In this document: positions 37,061 to 44,767 of the stretch, one piece after another | Layout of the letters: each line of letters starts with the position of its first letter | Position numbering within the stretch: position 1 is the first letter of the stretch | NCBI GenBank assembly: GCA_963667815.1 | Contig: OY764021.1 | Length of the DNA stretch: 64,000 nucleotides | Strand: one strand, 5' to 3' | Source: Saccharicrinis sp963667815 | GTDB lineage: Bacteria > Bacteroidota > Bacteroidia > Bacteroidales > Marinilabiliaceae | The notes under the pieces: model-generated | Seen by the model: only the letters and a program-made list of their open reading frames with translations | Told to the model about the DNA's origin: nothing | The model's database searches: none | Made by a program: the position numbers and the translations under genes

Positions 37061-38056
37061 ATGAAAACAATAAAATATTTAATGACGCTTGTAGTGTTAG
37101 CCTCAATGATATATTCATGTGATACAGATATTGAATCAGAGGTAATTCAAGAACCTTACACTTATAGCGACTTATATTATCAGAATTTGCGCGACTTTAA
37201 AAACAGCGATCACTCCATTTCGTTTGGATGGTTTGCTCAATATGGTGGCCAAAATTCCATGGGAGTACGATTCATGGGATTGCCCGACAGTTTGGATATA
37301 TGCTCAATGTGGGGAGGTATCCCGTCAAAGGAGAATACAGATATGTGGGAAGAAATCCGGTTCGTTCAAAAGACCAAAGGTACCAAAATGTTATCGGTAG
37401 CCATTACGCGAATTGATGCAGAAACAGATGAAAAAGATTTTAAGATAGCATACAATGAGGCAAAAGAAATGCCAGAAGGAGAGGATAGGGATGCTGCTAT
37501 ACTACGTTCTATCGAAATGTATGCTGAATATTTTCTAGATCAGGTATTTGAAAATGATCTTGATGGATTTGATGCCGATTATGAACCGGAAGGAGACTTT
37601 TTATCAGGTAGCTACTTTAAACACTTTATGAACCATTTAGCAAAATATTTGGGACCAAATCCAAACATTACAACAGAGGAACGCTTGACTTTAATCCAGG
37701 AAAGGTATGGTAATGAGATCTCAGACACTAACAAGATGCTTTGTGTGGATTCACCAGGAGATCCTTCCACTGATTTAGTTGAAATCTGTAATTACTATTT
37801 TAAGCAAGCATACGGAGGTGGAACTTCAACCGGATGGCCTATCGAAAAAGTGGTTTTTTGTTGTAATATGGGTGATAACTGGCAAGGAGAAATGACTTCT
37901 ATGTACAATCAGGCACGCTACCAACCCAATAGCGGACGAAAAGGTGGTTTTGGTGCTTTCTTTATCCATCGCGATTATAATGTACATGAAAATAATCCTA
38001 CTCCATACGGACGTTTCCGCGAGTGTATTCAGATACAGAACCCTGCAGTTCATTAA
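37061..38056 (+). CDS. GH18-family endo-beta-N-acetylglucosaminidase-like lipoprotein
   Basis: The product is 331 residues with lipobox MIYSC (Cys20). The GH18 catalytic motif DGxDxDxE is intact as DGFDADYE at residues 168-175, with Glu175 as proton donor. Upstream segments ISFGWFAQYG and DICSMWGG match the start of the barrel in Bacteroidota endoglycosidases that follow SusC/SusD. Family enzymes cut the chitobiose core of N-glycans. Lipidation suggests surface action, releasing glycans for SusCD. The neighbouring DUF1735 proteins strengthen the N-glycan reading. Chitin-type activity is less likely but not excluded. Confidence 0.85.
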   Translation: MKTIKYLMTLVVLASMIYSCDTDIESEVIQEPYTYSDLYYQNLRDFKNSDHSISFGWFAQYGGQNSMGVRFMGLPDSLDICSMWGGIPSKENTDMWEEIRFVQKTKGTKMLSVAITRIDAETDEKDFKIAYNEAKEMPEGEDRDAAILRSIEMYAEYFLDQVFENDLDGFDADYEPEGDFLSGSYFKHFMNHLAKYLGPNPNITTEERLTLIQERYGNEISDTNKMLCVDSPGDPSTDLVEICNYYFKQAYGGGTSTGWPIEKVVFCCNMGDNWQGEMTSMYNQARYQPNSGRKGGFGAFFIHRDYNVHENNPTPYGRFRECIQIQNPAVH

Positions 38057-38088
38057 TTCATTAATTAATTAATTAAATTATAAATGAA

Positions 38089-39102
38089 ATGATAAATATG
38101 AGAACAGTATATAAACACATATTATATGCAGGCATTATTGCTCTTAGTATTGCCGGCTTTTCTTCATGCGATGAAGATGAAACTTATGATTTCCCCGGCG
38201 ACCCTTACAACAGGGTGTACATGCAGGATAAATCAACCGGATATAAAATAGTTCAAACACCTATCAGCACACTAAGCAATGTAGATTTTAAAACTTCATT
38301 GAAATGTACACAAAAGGCAAGTGAAGATATTAAAGCTACTGTTGAGATTGACAATTCGCTGATTGAAGCCTATAATGCTGAAAATGGAACAAACTACGAA
38401 GCTATGCCAACTTCTGCTATTTTGATTGAGAATGCAACCATGACAATACCAGCTGGAGGTATGGCTGCAGTTGATACTCTGAGACTGACCTTAACCAATG
38501 ACGAAACTGAACTTGGGTCATTGAATAGTGAAAATGGTTATATTATTCCTTTATCAATAGGAACAACAATGGGAGGCGATTCTCAAGCAAGCTCAAATAT
38601 ATACACAAATTATCTTATTGTAACAGTAACCGAAGATAATGTGAATCATGAGGCTGTGGAAAGCGATATAACTGGAGCTTTAGTTGTAGATCAAACAAAT
38701 TGGACAGCATCTACAAATGGATCTATAAGTTCATGGAATTCTCCTATAGATGCGATTTTTGATGGAGCTATGAGTACTTATTTTTACATTTCTAGTAGTA
38801 GTGAAGATTTACATTTAGATATTAATATGGGAAAGGCATATACTTTTAATGCCATTACATTTTATTATGGATATGATTACGGTAGTTGGGGGCGTTATGA
38901 ATATGATGGTTTATTGGAAGGAATGACTATTTATATTAGTTCAGATGGATTAAAATGGGACTCTGTAGGAGAAGTTAGTTCTCCTTCAAAATTTTGTGTA
39001 TTCTATGCCCCGATTACGACTCAGTATATTAGAATCGTTAGTCCAGTCAGTACTTATGGAGCCACAATGAGTGGTGGAATATTTAATATTTACGAAAAAT
39101 AA
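38089..39102 (+). CDS. DUF1735 lipoprotein with C-terminal discoidin (F5/8 type C)-like domain
   Basis: The product is 337 residues with lipobox FSSC (Cys27) followed by DEDE. The N-terminal domain (about 40-185) has the DUF1735 pattern: VDFKTSLKCTQKASEDIKATVEID, YNAENGTNYEAMP and IPAGGMAAVDTLRLTLT. The C-terminal 130 residues resemble a coagulation factor 5/8 C-type carbohydrate-binding domain (SPIDAIFDGAMSTYFYI, LHLDINMGKAYTFNAITFYYG, TQYIRIVSP). It is expected to be a surface glycan-binding protein of the GH18 locus. A second ATG at 38098 is possible. The next gene starts 13 bp after its stop. Confidence 0.8.
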   Translation: MINMRTVYKHILYAGIIALSIAGFSSCDEDETYDFPGDPYNRVYMQDKSTGYKIVQTPISTLSNVDFKTSLKCTQKASEDIKATVEIDNSLIEAYNAENGTNYEAMPTSAILIENATMTIPAGGMAAVDTLRLTLTNDETELGSLNSENGYIIPLSIGTTMGGDSQASSNIYTNYLIVTVTEDNVNHEAVESDITGALVVDQTNWTASTNGSISSWNSPIDAIFDGAMSTYFYISSSSEDLHLDINMGKAYTFNAITFYYGYDYGSWGRYEYDGLLEGMTIYISSDGLKWDSVGEVSSPSKFCVFYAPITTQYIRIVSPVSTYGATMSGGIFNIYEK

Positions 39103-39115
39103 ATACTTAAACGTT

Positions 39116-40324
39116 ATGAATAAATCTATTATAATTCCTTTATTATTTTTATTGCTTAGCATTGCAGGTTGCGAAAATAATACTGATTACGGTGATGCTA
39201 TATATGTTACCGGTACTTTATCCTCAAATAATATTCGTTTTCTTGTTGATGGCCAGTCTAGCATCGCATTAACAGTGTCTTCCACAGCCAAGGCTGAATC
39301 TGATATCAAGGTGAGGATAACAGAAGCACCTGAGTTATTAGAAGAATATAATGCAACTACAGGACGTAGTTGTCAACTACCTCCTGCAGGAAGTTATTCC
39401 TTAGATTATTCAGAGGTGATTATCAATGCAGGCAAAGCTATATCAACACCAATTGCAGTTACAGCTGATTCAGAACAATTACAGGAAGGTGTTTCTTATT
39501 GCGTTCCAGTTTCAATCACATCAGTTGAGGGTGGAGAACTAGATGTGCTTGAATCATCACGTACAGCTTACCTGATGCTCACTAAGGTTATTAACATTAA
39601 AGCTGCATATCTTGCTCGCCAAGGATGTTTCGATATTCCAAGCTTTGGTGGAGAAGATAGCCCTGTGAGAGCTCTCGGACAAATGACTCTGGAGATGAAG
39701 GTACTTCCTGTTGCGTTTGGAAGTAATCCGAGAAGTGCTAGTAGTATAAGTTCTCTTTGCGGTTGTGAAGAAAATTTTCTTTTCCGTTTTGGTGATGGAG
39801 CGGGAAATCCCACTAATAAGCTTCAATTTGTTAAAGGGTCAATTGGTGCAGCAACTCACCCAGACCAAAAGGATCATTATGAATCATGGGTAGACAAGGA
39901 ATTTGATACAGGCCACTGGCTACACTTTGCTGCCGTATACGATGGTCAGTATTTGCGCCTTTATCTAGATGGGGAACAGATTCACTTCGTTGAAACCAAT
40001 AATGGAGGGACTATTAACTTAAGTATGGCATATGACGGTCATTCCTGGGATGATACTTTTGCCATAGGACGTTCAGCAGGTCATTCACGTTTTTTCGATG
40101 GGTATATCAGTGAATGTCGTGTTTGGAATGTAGCGCGTACTGTTAACGAATTACAAGATGGAATATGTTATGTAGATCCAACTAGTGACGGATTGGTGGC
40201 GTATTGGCGCTTTAATGGAGAAACCCAGGAGGATGGAACGGTATTAGATGCAACGGGGCATGGCTACAGCGCAGTACCTTATGGTACAATACAATACGTA
40301 GATTATCAGAAATGTCCATTCTAA
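39116..40324 (+). CDS. DUF1735 lipoprotein with LamG/concanavalin-like domain
   Basis: The product is 402 residues from the ATG at 39116. A longer frame from 39071 would overlap the previous gene and displace the lipoprotein signal. The lipobox SIAGC gives Cys19. A DUF1735 domain (about 30-160; VDGQSSIALTVSSTAKAESDIKV, YNATTGRSCQLPPAGSYSL) is followed by a LamG-like jelly roll (about 190-400; WLHFAAVYDGQYLRLYLDGEQI, FAIGRSAGHSRFFDGYISECRVWN). The architecture is usual at the end of N-glycan type PULs, where such proteins bind glycan at the surface. It is the last gene of PUL 3. Confidence 0.83.
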   Translation: MNKSIIIPLLFLLLSIAGCENNTDYGDAIYVTGTLSSNNIRFLVDGQSSIALTVSSTAKAESDIKVRITEAPELLEEYNATTGRSCQLPPAGSYSLDYSEVIINAGKAISTPIAVTADSEQLQEGVSYCVPVSITSVEGGELDVLESSRTAYLMLTKVINIKAAYLARQGCFDIPSFGGEDSPVRALGQMTLEMKVLPVAFGSNPRSASSISSLCGCEENFLFRFGDGAGNPTNKLQFVKGSIGAATHPDQKDHYESWVDKEFDTGHWLHFAAVYDGQYLRLYLDGEQIHFVETNNGGTINLSMAYDGHSWDDTFAIGRSAGHSRFFDGYISECRVWNVARTVNELQDGICYVDPTSDGLVAYWRFNGETQEDGTVLDATGHGYSAVPYGTIQYVDYQKCPF

Positions 40325-40638
40325 TCTTTTGACAAAAATTGTATTGCCTCATCATTGTTATTGAAATATAAGCTGATTATATATTAAAGGGGGATGATCA
40401 GATATTTTAGTGGTGGCACTGTATATTGTATTTGTGTTTATAATACTGCATGTTACAAAGGCAAAAAAAAATAAGTCAAATGATATTTTAATATTATAAG
40501 TTTTAATCATGATCCGATTTTTTCCTAATTATATAATAAGAACATATAATAAAATAAAGAGTAAATTGCCCCCCATCCTTAAACTCCTTATTTAATATGT
40601 ATAAATAATCTTATTATAATACCAGGATTATCGATCAG

Positions 40639-40668
40639 GAGGCTGTCTCAATTGAGATGGCCTCTTTT
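40639..40668 (+). terminator. Rho-independent terminator downstream of PUL 3
   Basis: GAGGC pairs with GCCTC, extended inward by TGTCTCA/TGAGATG (two G-U pairs), followed by TTTT. It lies about 315 bp after the last PUL 3 gene in otherwise gene-free AT-rich DNA. Confidence 0.7.
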
Positions 40669-41128
40669 ATGTTATAACCTTTCTTTAAATCAAAATGTAA
40701 CTCGAATCAATTTTGCAGAAAAACTACAACGGATTATAAATGAATACAATTCAGGTTCTTTAACTGTAGAGAATTACTTTGAAGACTTAATCAACTTCTC
40801 GAAAGATTTAAGAAAAGAGGAAGAAAGGCATATTAAAGTGAATCTTACATCCGATGATCTTGAACTATTTGATTTGATTCGTCAAACAAATAAGAAGTTG
40901 ACGAAAAAGGAAGAATAAATTGCAAAATTGGCTGCTAAAGGTTTATTAAAAAGGCTTAAAGAAGAGTAAGATGAATTAGCAAGGTTAACTGTTTTAAAAT
41001 TTGTAAAACAAGCATTAAATCCTGATTTACCAAGCAGTTATAATCAGCCTGTATATGAACAGACTTACAGTAAAGTTGTAGAGCATTTGCAACGATTAGA
41101 AGAAATGGGAAGACAATGTGGTGCGTAA
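40652..41128 (+). pseudogene. Decayed C-terminal fragment of a type I restriction HsdR subunit
   Basis: The frame reads through two in-frame TAA codons (40916-40918 and 40967-40969) to a final stop at 41126-41128. Recognisable HsdR C-terminal segments are FAEKLQRIINEYNSGS, FEDLINFSKDLRKEEERH, TSDDLELFDLI, then after the first stop KLAAKGLLKRLKEE, and after the second KFVKQALNPDLPSSYNQPVYEQ. Similarity starts only around 40700, so the N-terminal thousand or so residues are gone. It lies outside the tRNA junction and is a relic of an earlier restriction system. No intact hsdR is in the window. Confidence 0.75.
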
Positions 41129-41266
41129 GCCACCCCTATTTGTAAGCACATTGCCAAAGCTCCACGAGACAACGCTCAGACCAAAGCTTGTCACTTTAAG
41201 TGTTGAGGTCTTTTTATGGTAAAAAAATATAAATCACCCCCCCAAAAAAAAACGCCCCCATAAAAC

Positions 41267-41303
41267 AACAAAGACTTACAGTCTAATTTTGTAAGTCTTT
41301 GTT
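41267..41303 (-). terminator. Terminator of the tRNA-Pro gene (minus strand)
   Basis: AACAAAGACTTACA and TGTAAGTCTTTGTT are perfect 14-bp arms with a nine-base loop. It lies 10 bp beyond the tRNA 3' end in the minus-strand direction and is followed on that strand by GTTTTATG. It is probably the native terminator of the original tRNA gene. Confidence 0.75.
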
Positions 41304-41312
41304 ATTCAATTG

Positions 41313-41356
41313 TCGGGATGACAGGATTTGAACCTGCGACCCCTGGTCCCCCAGAC
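41313..41356 (-). other. 3' part of a tRNA-Pro(GGG) gene: attachment-site remnant
   Basis: Read on the minus strand the segment gives the anticodon loop CTGGGGG, stem ACCAG, variable GGGTC, T arm GCAGG/TTCAAAT/CCTGT, acceptor strand CATCCCG and discriminator A, without encoded CCA. The 5' half (D arm, acceptor 5' strand) is absent and complementarity breaks inside the anticodon stem at about 41356. This is the pattern left when a tyrosine integrase recombines at an anticodon stem-loop. The integrase gene starts 177 bp away. The intact tRNA should be at the far end of the element. Confidence 0.75.
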
Positions 41357-41533
41357 TGATTTTTATTGATTTTCCTTTATTATCCCTTATTAATTAATAG
41401 TGTCTTTTAGTGTCTTAAGTGGTTTAAAACATTGTAGATCAACACTATAAAGATACGAAAAAGTTGCATATAGTGGTTTTTGTTATATCTTTGTTAGCAT
41501 ATATGTTTAATCTATGTTTGCACCGATAAATAT

Positions 41534-42763
41534 ATGACTAGTGTAAAAATATTATTAAAAACAGGAAAAACTTATAAAGATGGAACCCATCCTGTTGTAT
41601 TAAGAATTATTCATCTGCGAAAACAAAAGGTAATAACCTTAGGAATTACGGCAACCTCAGATGAGTGGGTATTTAAAAATAACTTGTTTTCAGAAGAAAC
41701 AAAAGAACTAGAAAAAAAGAATAGTACTAAAAATGATGCTTTAAGAAAAATTAAAGAAAAAGCTAAAAATATTATTTTAGAAATAGAAAGGGATGATAAA
41801 GTATTTAGTTTTGAATTGTTTGAGTATGAATTTAGAAAAAAGAAGGCACAATCAATGTCCTTATTCAAAATGTTTGATATTTATATTAATGAATTAGATA
41901 AGAAAGATAAGGTTTCCACTCGTGACATTTATAAGAACACACTGAATGTAATAAAGACATTCAGGAAGAATAAAGACTTATCTCTTTATGGTGTAAATTA
42001 TGAGTTTCTTAAGGATTTCGAAACGTTTCTATTTGGTAAAGGAAATACAGGCGGTGGTGTAAAACATCATATGCGAAATCTAAGGACTATTGTAAATGAG
42101 GCAATTAGAAGAAGTTATATGCAAGCAACACACTATCCGTTTTCTACCCAATTCAATAAAAGTGGTTATTCTTTAAGTCATTTAAAATCAGTAGCTACGC
42201 CTAGAGCACTATCACAAATTGATTTAGAAGCTTTAAAAAGTTTTGACATTAATAAACATCCTGATCTTCAGTATACGTATGACTTATTTATGTTTAGTTA
42301 TTACGGACGAGGAATAAACTATTCGGATATGGCAAATTTAAAAAAAAGCAACCTTTATGATGGAAGGATACCCTACATTAGATTAAAAACAGGAAAGTCA
42401 ATTAATTTAAAAAATAGTGAAAAGTTAAGGGAGATAATAAACCGTTATTGGGATGAAAATAATGAATATTTATTTCCAATATTAAATAAGTTTCATCAGA
42501 CTAATCAACAAAAATATGATCGCATTAGAAAATGCAGGAAAAAGTTCAATAAAGAATTAAAGAAAATTGCATCATTAATTAATATAAAAATTGAATTGAC
42601 CTCCTATGTGGCAAGGCATTCGTTTGCAACGGCTTTACTTAGAAATAGAGTCGGTACAGAATTAATCGGAGAAGCTCTTGCTCATTCAGAATATAAAGTT
42701 ACAAAATCTTACTTGGAGCCGTTTTCAAATGAAGAAATTGATAAACTTGATGAGCTACTTTGA
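41534..42763 (+). CDS. Tyrosine recombinase/integrase of an integrative mobilisable element
   Basis: The product is 409 residues. An Arm-type DNA-binding N-terminus (VKILLKTGKTYKDGTHPVVLRI) and SAM-like core-binding domain (about 110-210) precede the catalytic domain. Catalytic residues visible are Arg259 (SYYGRGINYSDM), Arg361 with adjacent His362 (YVARHSFAT), His384 (LAHSEYK) and the nucleophile Tyr393 (KSYLEPF). This is the usual Bacteroidota transposon/mobilisable-element integrase. Its position next to a truncated tRNA-Pro indicates integration and excision there. The protein looks intact. Confidence 0.93.
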   Translation: MTSVKILLKTGKTYKDGTHPVVLRIIHLRKQKVITLGITATSDEWVFKNNLFSEETKELEKKNSTKNDALRKIKEKAKNIILEIERDDKVFSFELFEYEFRKKKAQSMSLFKMFDIYINELDKKDKVSTRDIYKNTLNVIKTFRKNKDLSLYGVNYEFLKDFETFLFGKGNTGGGVKHHMRNLRTIVNEAIRRSYMQATHYPFSTQFNKSGYSLSHLKSVATPRALSQIDLEALKSFDINKHPDLQYTYDLFMFSYYGRGINYSDMANLKKSNLYDGRIPYIRLKTGKSINLKNSEKLREIINRYWDENNEYLFPILNKFHQTNQQKYDRIRKCRKKFNKELKKIASLINIKIELTSYVARHSFATALLRNRVGTELIGEALAHSEYKVTKSYLEPFSNEEIDKLDELL

Positions 42764-42782
42764 TAAAGAAAAAGTTAATACT

Positions 42783-42995
42783 ATGATAGTTGATTCAAAT
42801 ACAAAGTTACATAAAGATCTTTACAAATATGGATTTCAAAATAAGATTAGCTCAGAAGGGAATAGTTCTAGTATGTTTGAAACTTTAAGAATAAAAATTA
42901 TTAATTCACTAATTATATTGTTTCAAGAATCAAATATATGCCTAGATTATATAACTGTAAATAAAGTACCTAAACAGGTGTTAGAGAGTCAGTAA
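42783..42995 (+). CDS. Small hypothetical protein after the integrase
   Basis: The product is 70 residues from the ATG at 42783, 20 bp past the integrase stop; an upstream in-frame ATG at 42750 overlaps the integrase. The sequence (KLHKDLYKYGFQ, ETLRIKIINSLIILFQES) is polar and helical with no recognised family. Spacing and strand fit the integrase transcript, but a chance frame cannot be ruled out. Confidence 0.4.
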   Translation: MIVDSNTKLHKDLYKYGFQNKISSEGNSSSMFETLRIKIINSLIILFQESNICLDYITVNKVPKQVLESQ

Positions 42996-43025
42996 TGTAT
43001 TAAAGATCAATTATGTAAGGGCATT

Positions 43026-43916
43026 TTGAGTAAGGTTTCTACTGAACAGATTGCTGCTTATTTGAAAAGTAATAACAGATTTAAAGATATTGATAATCAT
43101 GTTGAAAAATTGAGACTTAATCTAGAGTACTATTATAAGAGTATATTTATATACCTAGGGACTCTTAATGGTCTGTATCAAAACAATCATTTTGATAAAA
43201 AGGCACTTACAAATGAGTTCTGGAAAGAACTAATTAATATATGTATAGAGGTTATATACTTTAAAAATGGTTTTTGTATTAATGAAGTTAAAAGATTTAC
43301 ATTAGTATCAGATAAAAAGTGTGAAATACTAAATTCAAAATTGAACTCTAAAAATTGTCCATTAAGTGTTCAAGAGCATTTAGTAATGAAAAAACTTTCT
43401 TCCTTATTGAGTTATGAAGATGAAGAAAGAGGAGTTATGTTTTTACCTAATCCAATATTGAAGGATTTTCTACTAAATAGAATTCAAAATCTAAAACTGC
43501 CTGAAAATAAAATGGAAAAATGGAATGTCAAATTTGTTCCATACATAGAAGATATGAGGTATATCTTTAAATTCTTAAAATTAAAGTATATAGAAAATTC
43601 TTGGAAAGAGTTTATTTCAGTAATAGAGAAAGGTGAGGGCAAGATTAAATGGGTAGGAAATGTAAATTCTCTTGTGCAGTTCTTTTTAATTTTAAAAAGA
43701 GATACTGTAATTCTAGATAAAATAAAATCAATTGATGCATATATTAGAACGTATGTAGAATTTGATGAATCAAAAAATTCATTTCAGTCGGCTTACTCTA
43801 ATAGGTCTAAACTGTTAAAAGATAAAAACTGTAAGGGAAAGAGAAGGAATCCTAAAGACTATGATATTTTGATTCAAGTTATAGATCATATACATAGTGA
43901 TTTATTAAAATATTAG
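43026..43916 (+). CDS. RteC-like hypothetical protein of the mobilisable element (tentative)
   Basis: The product is 296 residues, beginning with TTG at 43026; no other start precedes the conserved-looking helical region, and TAAGGG sits eight bases upstream. It is helical and lysine-rich. The section IKWVGNVNSLVQFFLILKR, followed by a charged tail with FDESKNSFQSAYSNRSKLL, resembles the C-terminal part of RteC proteins, which activate excision genes in Bacteroides conjugative transposons. Its place between integrase and excisionase genes supports that role. The similarity is judged by eye and weak, so it could be an unrelated element-specific protein. Confidence 0.45.
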   Translation: MSKVSTEQIAAYLKSNNRFKDIDNHVEKLRLNLEYYYKSIFIYLGTLNGLYQNNHFDKKALTNEFWKELINICIEVIYFKNGFCINEVKRFTLVSDKKCEILNSKLNSKNCPLSVQEHLVMKKLSSLLSYEDEERGVMFLPNPILKDFLLNRIQNLKLPENKMEKWNVKFVPYIEDMRYIFKFLKLKYIENSWKEFISVIEKGEGKIKWVGNVNSLVQFFLILKRDTVILDKIKSIDAYIRTYVEFDESKNSFQSAYSNRSKLLKDKNCKGKRRNPKDYDILIQVIDHIHSDLLKY

Positions 43917-43952
43917 TGACTAGGATTTATGTATTATAGTGACTAGGATTTA
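43914..43952 (+). repeat. 16-bp direct repeat pair before the excisionase-type gene
   Basis: TAGTGACTAGGATTTA occurs at 43914-43929 and 43937-43952, a 23-bp period. The first copy contains the stop codon of the preceding gene. It is a candidate binding site for an element regulator or recombination protein. Confidence 0.7.
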
Positions 43953-43954
43953 GT

Positions 43955-43977
43955 ATCTCTTTGTATCTCAAAGAGAT
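43955..43977 (+). terminator. Hairpin downstream of the RteC-like gene
   Basis: ATCTCTTTG pairs perfectly with CAAAGAGAT around TATCT, followed by TTATTCTG. It lies 38 bp past the stop and 44 bp before the HTH gene. Confidence 0.6.
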
Positions 43978-44021
43978 TTATTCTGACCTTTGTTGTCATC
44001 GGATCTTAAAAAAATATCAAA

Positions 44022-44324
44022 ATGACAAATGAAAGATTTAGCAAATTAGAGAAAGATATTAATGAGCAAAAAAAATTAATGTCTCAAATTGCTTTAAATA
44101 CAAGAGCTATTTTTAATATACCTCAAGCTTCTGATTTTAGCGGGTTATCAAAGAGTTATTTATACAAACTCATTCAAAAAAACAAAATAAAAAACTCTCG
44201 ACCTTCTGGTAAAATGGTCTTTATTAAAAGAGAGGATTTAATTGAATTCCTATGCTCAGGAGAACAAAAAACAGAGAAAAATTATATTGATCAGATTGAA
44301 GATCATCTTACAAAGAATAAATAA
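44022..44324 (+). CDS. Excisionase/MerR-type helix-turn-helix protein
   Basis: The product is 100 residues. A coiled N-terminus (ERFSKLEKDINEQKKLM) is followed by a winged HTH of the HTH_17 excisionase type: IPQASDFSGLSKSYLYKLIQKNKI, the wing SRPSGKMVFIKREDLIEFL. Proteins of this kind bind attachment sites or promoters and promote excision of Bacteroidota mobilisable elements. It lies just upstream of the possible oriT and mob genes, consistent with controlling transfer. Confidence 0.8.
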   Translation: MTNERFSKLEKDINEQKKLMSQIALNTRAIFNIPQASDFSGLSKSYLYKLIQKNKIKNSRPSGKMVFIKREDLIEFLCSGEQKTEKNYIDQIEDHLTKNK

Positions 44325-44410
44325 TACAAAACTAGTTAATTTAAGAAAGCCAGCCATGTTTTCCGTAGCGAAAACGTTTTGTAAAACAGCTTAAAATATT
44401 TTAATTCTCC
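44325..44410 (+). other. Candidate origin of transfer (oriT) upstream of mobC
   Basis: This 86-bp gap holds GTTTTCCGTAGCGAAAAC (44358-44375; arms GTTTTC/GAAAAC) directly followed by GTTTTGTAAAAC (44376-44387; arms GTTTT/AAAAC). oriT sites of mobilisable elements commonly lie beside mob genes and carry such inverted repeats near the nick. No nick site can be identified from sequence alone. Confidence 0.4.
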
Positions 44411-44767
44411 ATGGGTCGACCTAAAAAGTCATTTGATGAATTACGAATTTATCAGGTCAATTTGCGATTGACAGAAACAGAAAATGAATTTGCAATACAA
44501 CAAGCTGAAATATCAGGATGCACTTCTGTAGCTAATTGGTTGAGAAAATCAGCTTTTTCAAAAAGGCCTTTAAAGCCTCAAAAGATTACTCCTATGCATA
44601 GAGCTTATTACCAACAGTTGGTGGGACTTTCTTCTAATGTTAATCAAATTGCAAGAAAAATAAATTCAGGTGAATACACGAAGATTTTTTATGAAATTCA
44701 GGAAGTAAGGAAGTTGTTAGTTGATATAAATAATTTATTTATAAGTAATGATAGCCAAACAGATTAA
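44411..44767 (+). CDS. MobC-like mobilisation accessory protein
   Basis: The product is 118 residues. GRPKKSFDELRIYQVNLRLTETENEF is a ribbon-helix-helix-like start, and LVGLSSNVNQIARKINSGEY is the MobC signature found beside MOBP-type relaxases. It probably binds oriT and helps the relaxase open it. Its last 20 bp overlap the start of the relaxase gene, implying translational coupling. Confidence 0.85.
   Translation: MGRPKKSFDELRIYQVNLRLTETENEFAIQQAEISGCTSVANWLRKSAFSKRPLKPQKITPMHRAYYQQLVGLSSNVNQIARKINSGEYTKIFYEIQEVRKLLVDINNLFISNDSQTD

Noticed and set aside
41313..41386. A complete tRNA gene at the element edge
   Set aside because: Beyond the anticodon loop the minus strand lacks the matching stem, D arm and 5' acceptor strand, so only the 3' part is present.
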